Positions 10,073 to 21,247 of a DNA stretch of 64,000 nucleotides are shown here, one piece after another (within the stretch, counting starts at the first letter, position 1; the number at the start of each line of letters is the position of its first letter). The notes beneath the pieces are model-generated. The model was not told the DNA's origin and searched no databases. It saw only the letters and a list, made by a program, of their open reading frames with translations. The DNA lies in NCBI GenBank assembly GCA_000827495.1, contig KN817529.1, positions 62,001 through 126,000 on the forward strand, given 5' to 3'. The DNA is from Hypholoma sublateritium FD-334 SS-4. Lineage: Eukaryota; Basidiomycota; Agaricomycetes; Agaricales; Strophariaceae. Both the position numbers and the translations under genes were made by a program.

Positions 10073-13030
10073 TCATAGCAGGCCCATGCCATCCTCGTCG
10101 TCATCGCCGCCGCCCCACCCGCTCGCGACAACCTCCTCTTCTGGGAGGTGCGAAATATGTGCCTCCGGCGACCGTGTTGACCCGTAGTCGGTGCCATTTG
10201 TCTTTGCACCTGAGCCGGAAAGCGACTCGCTCGGTGTGGGCTTTGCTGCTTGGCTTGACGTCGGATTGCTCGAAGTGCCGGTATACCATCCCAGTTGGAC
10301 AGAGCCAACAATAGGTATATTTGCACCCTTGGCCAATCCCTAAATACAGTTGAGCAAACCTTTTAGAGAAGGATGATGCGCGTTACATACCATCTCTGCC
10401 GCCGATCTCGACTTGAAAGATACAACATATGACCCACTATCGCTGGGTTCTATTGACTCCAACTGACCAGTTGTCTAATGAGCACATATCAGCCAATCTG
10501 CTATATATGCGAAATGGAATATCAACGAACCTCATACCAGTCCCGCAGCGCCTGCGAGTTTTCTTCGCTGACGCCCTTGACGAGCAGTTTCTTCGGTCGG
10601 TTGTCCAACTTCATACTTGCTCGCGGAGGCCCGCCACGCATGAAACCACCTCGGGAATACCCTCTTGGCCCTCCTCGTGCCCGACCGCGGTACCCTCCGC
10701 GATACGACGTTGTCGGTAAGGGCGAATCTAGCCCCAGACTTGCAGCCTACCGACCCAAGCACATCAGCATCCAGCGCAAAACCGCCGCACAGAAAACACA
10801 CCTCTTCCTTCAGCCTCTGCAGCTTCGCCTGCAGATCCTCCGTCGTCTCCTTCTCCCCATGCATCTCCAGCTCCCTATCCAGCCGCTCGCGCTCCTTGCG
10901 CTCGTGCTCCGTCAGGCCATCCGCAGCGGGCTTCTTCCCCGCCGCCTTCGCCGTCGCCGTCGCAGGCGCCGGCGCCGCGGGCGTGTCCTTCAGCTTTAAC
11001 ATATCCTGGTCGAGCTTCCGGAACTGCGCCATGATCCCCTTCTTCTCCTCCGCCGACGACGCCGTGCCCAGCGCGGCCATCAGTCTCTTCTGCTCCGCGA
11101 TCGTCTGCTCCAGCAGCTGCGACTTCGCAGCCAGCGCAGAGGCCGTCGACGACACAGACGCACCAGCGGCCTTTTTCGGCGTCGCGGTCGGGGCTGGCGT
11201 GGGGGCTGGTGCCGGCGTGGGGGCAGATACAGGCGTCGACGACGCCCCGGCAGCCGGCGGCGCGGCTTCGGCGCTGCCGCCCATACCCGCAACAAGCGGC
11301 GCAGACGCCGCAAGCATACGCGCGCCCGCCTGGCCGTGGCCCTCCATCGGGCGGTGCCAGAACACCTTCACAAACCGGTTCCCAAACACCGCGTCCTCCG
11401 ACTTCCACGCGGCGTGCGCCTCATCATGCAGCGCGAAGCTAACCAGCGCCTTCGCGTTGTTCGCGTCGATCGCCACGTTCGTCACCGTGCCGAAGCGCTT
11501 GAACCAGCCGTTCACGCTCTCCAGCGACAGCTTGTCGTCGGGGATCTTCTCGACGACCAGGGTCTTGTCGTTCCGTTTTTCGGGGCGGAAGCTCGGCATA
11601 TCACCGCCGAACGTCCCCCGTCCTCGCCCGCCACCACCGCCTCTGCCTCGGAATTGCCCTCTGCCCGATGTAGGCGGTCGCATCCCAGGCATATGCGATT
11701 GGTAGTCTATTTCCATCCCCGGGCCAGGTTGATAGCCATTTCCGTTCATCGTATTATGCATCTGGTGGGCGCCTCCGGGAATATGTGGCAGGTTCTGTGG
11801 CGGTATGTGGTTTTGCGGGATGTTCTGCTGCATATCAACATCATTCCGCGATTGAGGCTCGTTCGATGGCGGTTCTTGAGGAAGAACAGGAGTAAGGTCC
11901 TGAATGACCGGGAGTTCGCCAGACGCATTGATAGGATGCACGACTCGACTCCCGTCCTCCTGTTGTATTCGAGGCAATAAAGGCGCTCGTTGGTGCTGGC
12001 GGCCACCTGTGGGTCGCATGTCCATCCTCGATTCGTGAGGGTCGTATGCAGCACCTTGCATGAATGGCATTCCGGCGCCATTTGTTGGAAACGGTGGCAT
12101 AAACTGCATGCCATTGCCTGGGTAAAGCTGGCCTGGTACAACGGCGTCGTCTGCGTGGCTGTATTTGCACATCGGGCCGCGTGCGCAGTACCCATTTTCT
12201 GTATGATAATATTGAATAAACATAAAGGGTAAAGGAACAGTGACTCACGATGGTAGTCTCGGCATAGCCCACGCTTTTGGTCGGGTGGCTGATAACCTTG
12301 GGGTCGTCTGCCGTTCATCATAGCCATCCCATTCATCTGCATCCCAGGCATTGGGACGCCGAAGGGAACCATGCCCATACCCATGCCCATGCCACCGTCT
12401 CTAAAGGGTGGCCGTGTCCACCCACCCGACGAATGCGGACCCATGCGATCATCCCCGCCATTAGTGCCGTATCTTGAGAACTGGGCACCATTATTCAGAC
12501 GCGGGCCCTTAGCCGGAGGTCTTCCATCTCGCTCGTCATCGGTCGTACTTCGTTTTCGTGTTCTGTCAGGCGACACTGAGGTGGCCGATAAAAGGGCGTC
12601 GAGAGGGATAGGAATGCCATTGTCCAAGGGTTTGTCGGGGAAAGATGGGGATTGAGGGACGGCTTGGTATGGGAGATATGATTTTGTGCGGATGACGGTG
12701 AAGAGCGTCTCGATGAATGAGCTGCACTCTGCTTGAAAAGAGGTCAGAATGCAATCGAACCTATGCAACATAACGTCATGAGTTTGACCGACCTTTTTCG
12801 AGGAACTCGTCCAATTGGACTGCTAGCTCCTGCCGCATCTCATTTTCGGGAACGGGGTGCTTCAGCAGCGCGAGAATGTAGTCCGCGAGCGCGCCGGGCT
12901 CTGCGTCGCATCTGGAGAAAGTAGTGGGTCAGTTTCGTCGTTTGAAAAAGTTTGAGGGCACGGACATGGGTTCGAGGGTTCTAATGAGCCATGGCTTGAG
13001 ATGTGTTGCTGATTCTGGATCAAATACCAT
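10073..13030 (-). CDS. RBM26/RBM27-type RNA-binding protein (PWI-like, CCCH finger, two RRMs)
   Basis: Seven exons read as 13030-12966, 12911-12793, 12731-12249, 12198-10802, 10746-10531, 10474-10391 and 10339-10073. The first ~75 residues form the PWI-like helical domain with the signature LEPICDAEPGALADYILALL, very like animal RBM26/27. Next come a Gly/Met-rich linker and a CCCH zinc finger CRDYHQNGYCARGPMCKYSH (C-x8-C-x5-C-x3-H). An RG-rich stretch leads to RRM1 (KTLVVEKIPDDKLSLESV to FVKVFWHRP), an Ala/Pro linker and a coiled-coil region. The C-terminal RRM2 runs from KKLLVKGVSEENSQALRDWY to VQLGWYT, and the protein ends in an acidic tail. Homologues (RBM26/27, S. pombe Rmn1) work with the nuclear exosome-targeting MTREC/PAXT machinery, so nuclear RNA surveillance is the likely role. 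Confidence 0.9.
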
Positions 13031-13384
13031 GTGTGAGCGAGCGGAAGTGGATTTGGGCCTGGGTGAGGAAGAGGAGAAGAGCAAAGTGGACCGCCTGCGC
13101 CCACAGCGCCCACTAGGCGGCAAATATCCATTAGTCAGCTTCGGCACCCCCCGGCCACCGCACAAACATAATCCTGGCCACCAAACCTTCCTTTCAACCC
13201 AATCGTCAACCCATGGTGCTATATGTTCATCGTCCACTCCACCACAACAGGCAAATCATTCGCTGTAAAACAGTACTCTTGAAACATCTATGTTAAACAA
13301 ATCTAAGCAAAAAAAGATAATCATGATCATGGACATTTCTGCGCATCCCCAAAAATCGTGCCCAAGTGCAATATTTGGGTCAAT

Positions 13385-13400
13385 GCGATCGCTCGATCGC
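13385..13400. repeat. Short palindrome GCGATCG-ct-CGATCGC
   Basis: Perfect 7-bp arms with a 2-bp centre, 13 bp upstream of a TATA box. The geometry suits a dimeric transcription-factor site, but no factor is identified. Confidence 0.5.
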
Positions 13401-13412
13401 CATGCCTTTGCG

Positions 13413-13419
13413 TATAAAT
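13413..13419 (+). promoter_or_regulatory. TATA box
   Basis: TATAAAT lies 46 bp upstream of the ATG at 13465 and fits its promoter. Confidence 0.5.
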
Positions 13420-13464
13420 TGCTCGTTCTACCTCTTTCACCCTCTACTGTTCATCGTACACGCT

Positions 13465-15833
13465 ATGACACGTTCCTTCTCTGCGAAAACCTCTCTCCTC
13501 GCCCTGTGTTGTCTGGTATCAAACCTCGTCTTGACGGTTTTCGACGCTCTTATACATCCTCACCGGCGTCGCCGCGATCTGTTTATTGCTCTCCCTGTGA
13601 CATCCCGTTCTCCTTCTTTATCTCGCGTTAGCATGGGTAAAGATCGTATAACTTTTCTGCGTGCTTGTCCTTAACAGTTTCTCGATTGCAGTCACGGAAT
13701 ACGTTCAGCGAGTCATCTGCGCACCCCTCGCCGTGTGGTATACTGCAGTTATCAACACAATACACAGGCTATGCCGCACGACTTCATGGTACTATCCCAT
13801 TTATGTTCGCCGTTTCGAAGACGCCGCTCGTGCTGTACGTGTCACCGTCACCAAATGGTTGGGTAGTGGGCTATGTTGTCTAGTCAAAAGCTCAGCTGAA
13901 TTGCAAGAACATCGATTGTCGCGATGGGATTTTGAAGATCGCAATGAATTACGTCAGTACAATTTTCAATCTCTTTTATCTTCCACTGACATTTTCGTTA
14001 TCTGCTGGGAACAAACATGAAGTGTATGGACACGCGTATATGCATTCGCCACTAATCCCCGCAGCCACCAGGCATGCTTTTGATCAGGACAGAAGTTCAA
14101 GTGTCGTCAAACAAACGATAACTACCTCTTTGGAACAGACACCTTGTTTAACAGATCTGGACAGCGCTGGAACGCCCAAATTTGGATTTTTTGGTTCTGC
14201 GGCTTCGTTTGAATCCTCTCTCGTTACTCCGGTGCAATCTCCTGGCCAAAATGATTTTAGCTTGACAATAGTGGCTCCAGACACCATAGGCGATACAAGC
14301 ACTGATTTTATCTCTGTGGACTATGTCAAGGCAGACATGGATTCCTTTAAACGCCCGCCTAACGCGTTTTCTGGGAAATACTCAGACAATACTGCTTCTA
14401 TCAATTCCTTCAGCCATATTGAACGCCTGTTTCAAGACAGCTACGGAACGCCCGTGTCTTCTGCTATTGACGAGCTATTGGATTCTCTGACTAAACTCTG
14501 TGTTGCCCCTCCTGATCCGGTGACTGTTTTTTCGTCTCGCGTTTTCTTTGGTGTTTCTTCCCGCTCCGTCGACAATTATTCTCCGAGGTCTTCGATCGAT
14601 GCCACTCTCCGGGATGTTGCCTCTCTTGAAGAAGATATAACAAGCGCTTCCCTCAGTCCCGAAGATTTGTCCCTTGGGCTGGCTGCTATCTCTTTATGTG
14701 ACGATGATTGTCCCTTAGGAAACGACTCCTACGATCCTTATGCTGTTTCGGCGTCTCACTGGTCTGTCATCTCCGAGACCTCGATGTCTGATATCGGTCC
14801 CACAAGGCGGTCTTCTATTGAGTCTTTCCCCTCTTTCCCCGGCCACTATGTTCTCGGAACGGAGGAAATCCCAGACACTCCTCGCGAGCGAGACAACTTT
14901 TTTACTCAATCCTCCACCGTACGTTTACCAGAGGACAGCGACCCCTCACTAGATCGCCTCTTCGCCGATGCCTCTCCCGAAACGTCTTCCGTGCAATCAT
15001 CTCTCATATCTACTCCAACCGACGCGCCATCCACGCATCCGCAGGGTCTCGTTCAAGATCTGACCTCTATCAAAATGTCCCATCGCAGCGCACGTGTCAC
15101 AGCCGGCCTCGCGATTGACGTCCGCACATCTTCAGCATCCATCATATCACTCGAGTCCGACTCACCAGACGAGTTGGAGAATATTGGTATACCCGAGGCG
15201 CCCCACTACGCAGAGCCTGATGCATGGGCAGGAACGATAGACGCCCATTCGTTACCCACTCAAATTGTCTCGAACGTTGCAGATACCGTTGCACACCCTA
15301 CGCCCCCTGCAAAACATGTAATACCCGTCGCCTACGCCCGTGTTAGTACTCCCCCTATGCCGCATGGTCGGTCTAGTTTGAACCCCAACGTACGGAAGAT
15401 GCCATCCACCGCTCATACAGGGAATGGCCAAGCTGCCCCCGGCGACGCATCCTCGCGGCGCGTGGGTCTGCGTGGCGGCGTTCCACGGTACCGCTTCGCC
15501 ACCGCGCTTCCGCCGGGCGTGCGCTGCGTCAGTGCGCCGGGACCAGACGCGCGCACGAATGTTGACGAGTCGGTGTCGCGCCGTGTCGGGCTGCATGGTG
15601 CGCACCCGCGGCAGCGGTTCGTTGTTGAGTGCTCAGGAGATGCGCGGGAGATGGAGGTCGCGCGGGAGCGCGCCATCGTTCTAGAGCGCCACCGTGCGCG
15701 GGCATTGTTCCTTGCACAGCGGGATGCGTATCAAGGCCCCGGGCTGAGGCCGCTGCTGTTGCCCTTGCGGGTAGCCGCGAGGAATTCGGGCGCGGAACCT
15801 GCTGTTGCTCGTTCGTGGGGTCTTCCTTTTTAG
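13465..15833 (+). CDS. Uncharacterised protein with N-terminal hydrophobic segments and a repeated C-terminal motif
   Basis: Exons 13465-13636, 13692-13952 and 14065-15833, joined in frame, give about 733 residues. The start is the first ATG after the TATA box. The N-terminus has a hydrophobic segment (SLLALCCLVSNLVLTVFDAL) followed by Arg/His, and a second hydrophobic patch (VICAPLAVWYTAVINTI), so membrane attachment is likely. The long third exon is Ser/Thr/Asp-rich and probably disordered. Near the end two similar units occur: SSRRVGLRGGVPRYRF and VSRRVGLHGAHPRQRF, separated by about 30 residues. The last residues form an Arg/Ala-rich helix. No enzyme motif is seen and I do not recognise the family. 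Confidence 0.7.
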
Positions 15834-16727
15834 CGAGTTTTATGGTGCAAAATTGTACCTTTAACTATCGTGAAAAGGCACTGCATTTTTCCGCTGTTTT
15901 CTATTTCTTGTTCTTCTCTGGCTAGGTTTATTTGATTTGTATCGTATCTTCTATCATGGTGTAGCCTGTTGTTCAAATTTTTACAAATTAGAAGCAACGC
16001 AACGAGAATCCAACTCGACTCCGTCATACCGCAGCAGAACATTGGCACGGGCAGCGCAGAGCTCACCCGGGTGCGGACATATACTGTGGCGGCCCGGACA
16101 GGATGTTGCTAACATTCCCGCAGAGTCCGCTTCCACTGCCCAAATTAGACAGCAGTGCTGCTGGATGTCGAGCCCGCCCGCCGTGGCGGAGCTGCAGAGT
16201 AGTCGGCCTGAGAAAAACAGCGGGCGGCGCGCACCGTTCATCTTGCGCCTCACAATCTCGACACTCCAACTCGTCCGTTATACTCGCGAACTCAATTATA
16301 TTCTAATTCAACCGCCCAAGGTGAAATGCGGATAGATTCAAGAGATAGAAGGCTTAATCATGATATAACATGTTCAAATAAATCGTTGTGGTACATTCCT
16401 GTTGATGCTCAGTTCAGTCAAGAGAACCTAAAATAACTAATTACTACACCTTGCTGGTGTTAATCATGACTAGGAACAGAGTAATGGGTGAACATTCCCT
16501 GAGAAAGAAGGATACAATCTATATATTTGTTTCCCTTATTTTCAGAGGCAGATTAAACAGAAATATATACCATTTTACATATACAAATGAGAAAGTGCAC
16601 CGCGGACAGTGCTCCTTATATGGAAACGAGTTGCTTGATGCAGCTACGCTATTTATAAATATCAAATCACCATGAACATAAAAAAGCCTCATCTCTGCTT
16701 ATTGCATCTTTCCTCTCCCCAAAGACC
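15834..16727. other. Intergenic region
   Basis: It holds the 3' end of the upstream gene and the promoter of the downstream membrane-protein gene, with TATAAA at 16654-16659. ORFs of up to 132 codons lie at 15937-16335 in both directions but lack coding character. Confidence 0.45.
16654..16659 (+). promoter_or_regulatory. TATA box
   Basis: TATAAA within ATTTATAAATATC, 69 bp before the downstream ATG at 16728. Confidence 0.45.
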
Positions 16728-17331
16728 ATGAACCAAACTACTCCGACGTTGTCCCGTGTCCCAGCCGCTCAACACTGGCCTGTTCATCTCCCGGTAACAC
16801 CAATACTAGAGGACACCGAAATCCAATGCACGAAGTTCATGGCGGCCGTTATTACCTTCAAGACAACGGATATATTTGTCCAGAAATTAGAGTGCCTCGT
16901 CGATGACAGAATTGTCAATGAGCAAGACTGGTCCGCATTCATCACATTCTGCTTCCGTCTATGGAAATGTTGCATCTTCCTTGCTATTGTCTTAATGTAA
17001 GCTCTCATCTATCATACGGTATCAGTATACCGATACTTACTATTTGACAAGTATGAACACCCTTCATTTTGTCCTTCCTGTATTCACCACACTTGCCCTT
17101 GTGGTACTTTCTCTGGCGATGGGGAGTATAATTTCAGCCCTCCTACTCATCCATGTACATCAAAGCTTCATAAACCCCTCTCCTGCACACGTCTACGACT
17201 ACACCGCTTCAATGATCTCTCCGTCATTTGGATTTCAACTTACCGGCTTGGTCTTCTCCTTTCCATTGTCGGTTCTCGTGTACGCATGGCTGATTTTTGC
17301 CTTGCAATGGGCGAGATTTCTCTACGTCTGA
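16728..17331 (+). CDS. Small polytopic membrane protein, unknown function
   Basis: Exons 16728-16996 and 17052-17331 are joined across a GTAAGC to GACAAG intron and give about 182 residues. The N-terminal ~75 residues are soluble. Three hydrophobic segments follow: around FCFRLWKCCIFLAIVLIM, VFTTLALVVLSLAMGS with SIISALLLIHV, and GFQLTGLVFSFPLSVLVYAW. The protein ends LQWARFLYV. I do not recognise the family. It lacks the MxxxM and GxxxG motifs of the CTR copper transporter that lies 0.9 kb downstream on the same strand, so a link to copper is not supported by its sequence. Confidence 0.55.
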
Positions 17332-18219
17332 TTGGCACGGTGAGCAATGCACTTGATCCGGGCCTTTGATCCGCGACTCAGAGTGTCAGTAAATAATTGT
17401 CGTGGACACCCTATGTCTCGTACCGCTCGTTAGGCTTCTCAAGCTTCTATTTTCTTCCAATTCTTCCGCCTTCCATCTATCAAGTTTCTCCTTATTTCTG
17501 ATTCTCATTTCACTCGCACTTAATTTTGACTTTCCTTCTCTCTTAAGTATCTGGTATCTACGTGGATTTTTCCAGACTCATTTTTTTTTGCATATTGTTC
17601 CTTTTGTTGTTTGATTTTATAGACCTACTAGTAGGAATGGCGACCATGACTACTACGGGCCCAACTGACCGGGAAGTGCAACTTCTGGACATTGCCTGGC
17701 ACCATTCGGTCTGCTACTATACCAGCAATGAAACACACTATCTGAACTTCATACTTTCTTTTACAGCACACATCGACAGGCGCTGTTATATAAGAGGAAA
17801 AGGCGCATAATCTTGTATACACGCGCAGTGCGCACCTCAGCCTCTTGAGGAAGTGTGACGAGAGATGATCCCATATATGTAGACGTGGTACATACGCTGG
17901 CCGAAATTTATTCTTTCTTCCGTATCTGGAGACTCTTCATGTCTAAGCGTATCTATAATTTGAGTTCTCATCGGCGATTCACACCCTTCCAGTTAGTAAC
18001 GAGTAGCTGTCATTTGTCGTCTTCTATTTTTAATAAAATATTACAGTTGATCTCATGGAATAATATGAAAAAAAATTATCCCATTCTCATAGAAGCAATA
18101 TTACATACCCAAACATGCCTCGTCCAATACATCCGCACCCCTTATAAGCAGTGCACCCAGACCCAGACCACCGCTCGGGTTTCCCTCTTCTCCCTCACCC
18201 CACAACACCTCCTGCAAAG
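17332..18219. other. Intergenic region upstream of the CTR gene
   Basis: No coding region is convincing. A TATAAG box at 18143-18148 is the likely core promoter of the CTR copper transporter. I did not find a clear copper-response element by eye. Confidence 0.45.
18143..18148 (+). promoter_or_regulatory. TATA box of the CTR gene
   Basis: TATAAG in CCCCTTATAAGCAG, 72 bp upstream of the CTR start codon, with a pyrimidine-rich leader between. Confidence 0.5.
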
Positions 18220-18966
18220 ATGAACCACACCATGCCCGCAGCGCACTGCAAAATGAATATGCTCTGGTATGCTCTCCACTTCCCCCCCACAGCCCCCCGC
18301 ACCCGCTCACCATCCCCACAGGAACACAGACATCCTCAACACCTGCATCGTCTTCCGCGGGTGGCACATCACCTCCCCTGCGGGCTTCGTTCTCTCCTGC
18401 GCCGCCGTCGCCGCGCTCAGCATCCTCTACGAGCTCCTGCGCGTCGCACAGCGCGCGCTCGACCAGCGCATCGCGCGGGCACTCGCGCTGTCCCCCGCAG
18501 CCGCGGGCGACGTAAAGGCCACGGATGGCGGTAGCGAGTCGCCCACAGGGAGCCGCGTGAGCCTCGTCGCCCCCACCTCCGAGTCGGGGCTGCTGCCGCG
18601 CCACATGCTCGCGCGCGCGCCGCGCACAGGGTGCGCTGCCACTTCTCCCTGCACTCCGCGCTGTTCTCGGTGACTGACTTTTACATTGCTGGCAGGACGC
18701 CAGTCCCCGCTGCCGCGCGTGCCATGCGGGCGCTCGTGTATGGCGCGACTGTCTTCTTCTCATTCTTCTTGATGCTGGTGTTCATGACATACAATGTAAG
18801 TGAATGTCGTTGTACCGCCTTGGACTCTCTAACCGCGCGTCTACAGGCGTACCTCATTGCGTCGGTGGTGGTAGGAGCTACCATCGGGAATTATATTTTC
18901 AGCTCCACGATGAGCATTGACTCTGTCCTCGGTTCTACTGCGGGAAGTGGACTAGCATGCCATTGA
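18220..18966 (+). CDS. CTR-family copper transporter
   Basis: Four exons (18220-18266, 18322-18630, 18696-18795, 18847-18966) give about 191 residues. The product is a SLC31/CTR trimeric Cu(I) importer of the plasma membrane or vacuole. The extracellular N-terminus is short with Met and His (MNHTMPAAHCKMNMLW). TM1 follows the typical TCIVFRGWHITSPAGF entrance. A polar cytosolic loop of about 75 residues leads to TM2 with the essential MxxxM (MLVFMTYN), then TM3 with GxxxG (VVVGATIGNYIF). These three signatures together are diagnostic. The C-terminus ends in Cys-His (ACH), a likely copper-handoff group. A second CTR gene lies at 49810-50551. Confidence 0.92.
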
Positions 18967-19721
18967 TACCCATTCAACGACCTCCTGACGATTTGCGACG
19001 GCCTCCTAACGCTTTGCTATTCTGTATGTACTCATTTAGACAAACATCCTATACACGTATCCGCCCGGCATGAATATCTCTCATAACATTTGTCGATACA
19101 CCTCTTCAATTTGAATTACGACCATGCATGTACACACTTTGAATACACTTCACTGAAATATATTGTGAAAAGTGTTTACAAGGTGTCTACACCGCGGGCG
19201 TACATCGAGATAGAAATTACCTGCTGAAAGTATTTCGTTGATGCGACATTGTGCAAAGATCCAGGATAATTCAAAACTGCATGGAGGACTCGCCAAAATT
19301 GACATGTGCCCGAGAAGCAAAGCAGATAACAATCCGGATGGATCCTAGCGAGATAGCTACGAGAACCGTTCAACGGACAAATGATAACAGCGTCGCCCAG
19401 TTGCCAATAAGAGCGGCTACGTCACATTTCCCGAGAATTCTGAGCATCACACAGCGAACGTGCGCGCGCAGGACGCGCAGGAAAAGTGCGTATAGCGTCA
19501 ATTTCAGCGTCAAAACGCGGGAATTTGGAGTTTTCGCCGTCCCCTAAGCGAACAGACCGTGCGGAGGGGGCAGTCTTCACCAAAGCCAGGAAGTGCAGAG
19601 CTCAGAAAACCAGAAAACCAGGAGAATCGCGTCCGCCAATCGGTTAAACCGCCATAAGCAGACAATAACGGGGTCTAGACCGGGGGCCGCAGCTGATATA
19701 TCCAAAGCACATGGTGCACGA
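18967..19721. other. Intergenic region
   Basis: No supportable gene. A 98-codon (+) ORF at 19251-19547 has no recognisable feature. Confidence 0.4.
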
Positions 19722-20318
19722 TCACTGATATTTCAAACATAGAGTTCCCGAGTCAGAGCCAAGGGTTCCCGAGTCAAGCCCTGACTCGGGAACTCGAGCC
19801 CCTATGCAAACAGAAGACGATGGATGGACAAGGGCCGTGATGGCGTCGATGGGGATAGGTAGACCTTCCTGGCTGCAATCACGGCGAGGGGTGATCACGA
19901 GACACACGAATGTGCGAAGGTCGGGCGGCATGCACGTGGAGGAACAGGAGGTGACGACGACGGTGAGTTGGTTAAACGTGTTGATGATGAAACGTCGAAC
20001 GAATGACGACATATCAAATCCGAGGCATTCAAGTGGGTGGCCGCAGCAGATAGACGGAGAGGTATAGGAGAGAGCCATGGAAGGGAATAGGGGATTGCGG
20101 AATATTTTGGGAGAGGGTGAGCGAAGAAAAAAATTGTAACGCACCAGTGCTCTGCGCAAGCGTCTGAAGTTCGTCCTGCTCAGGCTAGATAAGCTGCAGT
20201 GAAGATTGGATGAAGCTACGAAGGGAAATGGAGGAAGGAGAGGAGGGGAAAGGGCGGCAGGGAGGGAGGAATGCAGGGGATGTTGGTTGTGGGGGAAGGG
20301 AAAAGACGAGCGAGGCAT
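19722..20318 (-). CDS. Doubtful hypothetical ORF with a TATA box
   Basis: An uninterrupted (-) frame from the ATG at 20318 encodes about 198 residues. It starts MPRSSFPFPHNQHPLHSS and is Ser/Pro/Leu-rich with several Cys (SICCGHPLECLGFD). TTTATAAA at 20337-20344 is well placed for it, about 20 bp upstream. The last residues are produced by the GTTCCCGAGTCA repeats. No homology is recognised. It could equally be a non-coding transcript or chance frame. Confidence 0.3.
   Translation of the reverse strand: MPRSSFPFPHNQHPLHSSLPAALSPPLLPPFPFVASSNLHCSLSSLSRTNFRRLRRALVRYNFFLRSPSPKIFRNPLFPSMALSYTSPSICCGHPLECLGFDMSSFVRRFIINTFNQLTVVVTSCSSTCMPPDLRTFVCLVITPRRDCSQEGLPIPIDAITALVHPSSSVCIGARVPESGLDSGTLGSDSGTLCLKYQ
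19744..19793. repeat. Three copies of GTTCCCGAGTCA, two inverted
   Basis: Direct copies at 19744-19755 and 19765-19776, and an inverted copy at 19782-19793, so the last two form a perfect 12-bp hairpin with a 5-nt loop. Each holds GAGTCA/TGACTC, a half-site like those bound by Gcn4/AP-1-type bZIP factors. The block lies inside the 3' part of a doubtful (-) ORF. Confidence 0.75.
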
Positions 20319-21247
20319 CTTGGCGAGAGTGAGGCTTTTATAAATGCGTGACGGCGGGACTTTGATGTGATGAGGCCTTTGAGCGTCACGGATTATTGCG
20401 ATTGGCTGCGGCTCCATCAGGGACCCCAAACACCCCGAGGCATTTAGTAGTTCGAAAAATATTTTCTCTGCCCCCTGCCAGAGCACAATTAGACGCTCGG
20501 CATCATCGCCGCCGTAAGCCAGCAAGTATACCGTCGAGCCACCGGAGAAACCATCTACGAAGAATACTAGATGCACACGACAAGTTAAGTATGCACCCAC
20601 CTGGCTGGGAAAGTACTTGGAAAGTACCGGATCTGCCACTGATGCATCACCGGTCAATTCGACGTGCACCTCAACCATCATTATTCCTACGCTGTAGCTT
20701 GACGCTCGCCTGTTTCAACTCTTTGCGCGCACCTCGTCATCACTTAGAAGCTCACTCGCGCACCTCGCGAAAGCCTCGGCGTTCGAACTTCGAACTGTTT
20801 ACCTTGCACATGTTGCCACATCATGTCAAGCTAAGGCAAAACTCCCCTACAACCCAAAATCAGCAACTTCCGATTGTTTCGAGCTACGAGGTTATGTTTT
20901 TCCTGGATTCGGCCATACATCGGTGGATATCGGTGCGCTATCCCGCTGTCCACTCTACGAACGTGATCGTACCCACGGGCGACCTACGGATAAGAAGCCC
21001 TCACGGGAACACGGAAGACAAAAATGCACACTGATACTGTCAAAGTAAGTTTGACAAGCCAGCCCTTCTTTCAGGCATGTCTCTCCGAGAACTGCTGGCT
21101 ACTTCTTGGCCGACTTATCTTGCAGTCGGCCAGCTGGCAAGCCTATCTATGGTGAATCTAACAGAAGGATGGCGCGCTACAAGCGCGTTAAAATGACCAC
21201 CGCTATGCCCGCGCACATACCCCCCGCATGCCCCCACCTAAACTACG
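20319..21247. other. Intergenic region
   Basis: Upstream sequence of the doubtful (-) ORF and of the (+) membrane-anchored protein at 21248. A (+) open frame at 20396-21034 runs opposite the extension of the (-) ORF and has no protein-like features. Confidence 0.4.

Larger units (their letters stand above)
13031..13464. other. Divergent promoter region
   Basis: This stretch separates the divergently transcribed RNA-binding protein gene and the gene at 13465. It contains an inverted repeat at 13385-13400 and a TATAAAT box at 13413-13419 for the rightward gene. Confidence 0.5.

Noticed and set aside
10665..11705. 346-codon (+) ORF
   Set aside because: It is the antisense shadow of the RBM26/27-type gene; Ser/Ala-rich runs are reverse readings of its Ala/Pro linker.
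16728..17331. Member of the CTR copper transporter family
   Set aside because: Hydrophobic topology is similar but neither MxxxM nor a proper GxxxG pair is present.
20396..21034. 212-codon (+) ORF
   Set aside because: It overlaps the upstream extension of a (-) frame and has random-looking composition with many His and Arg.
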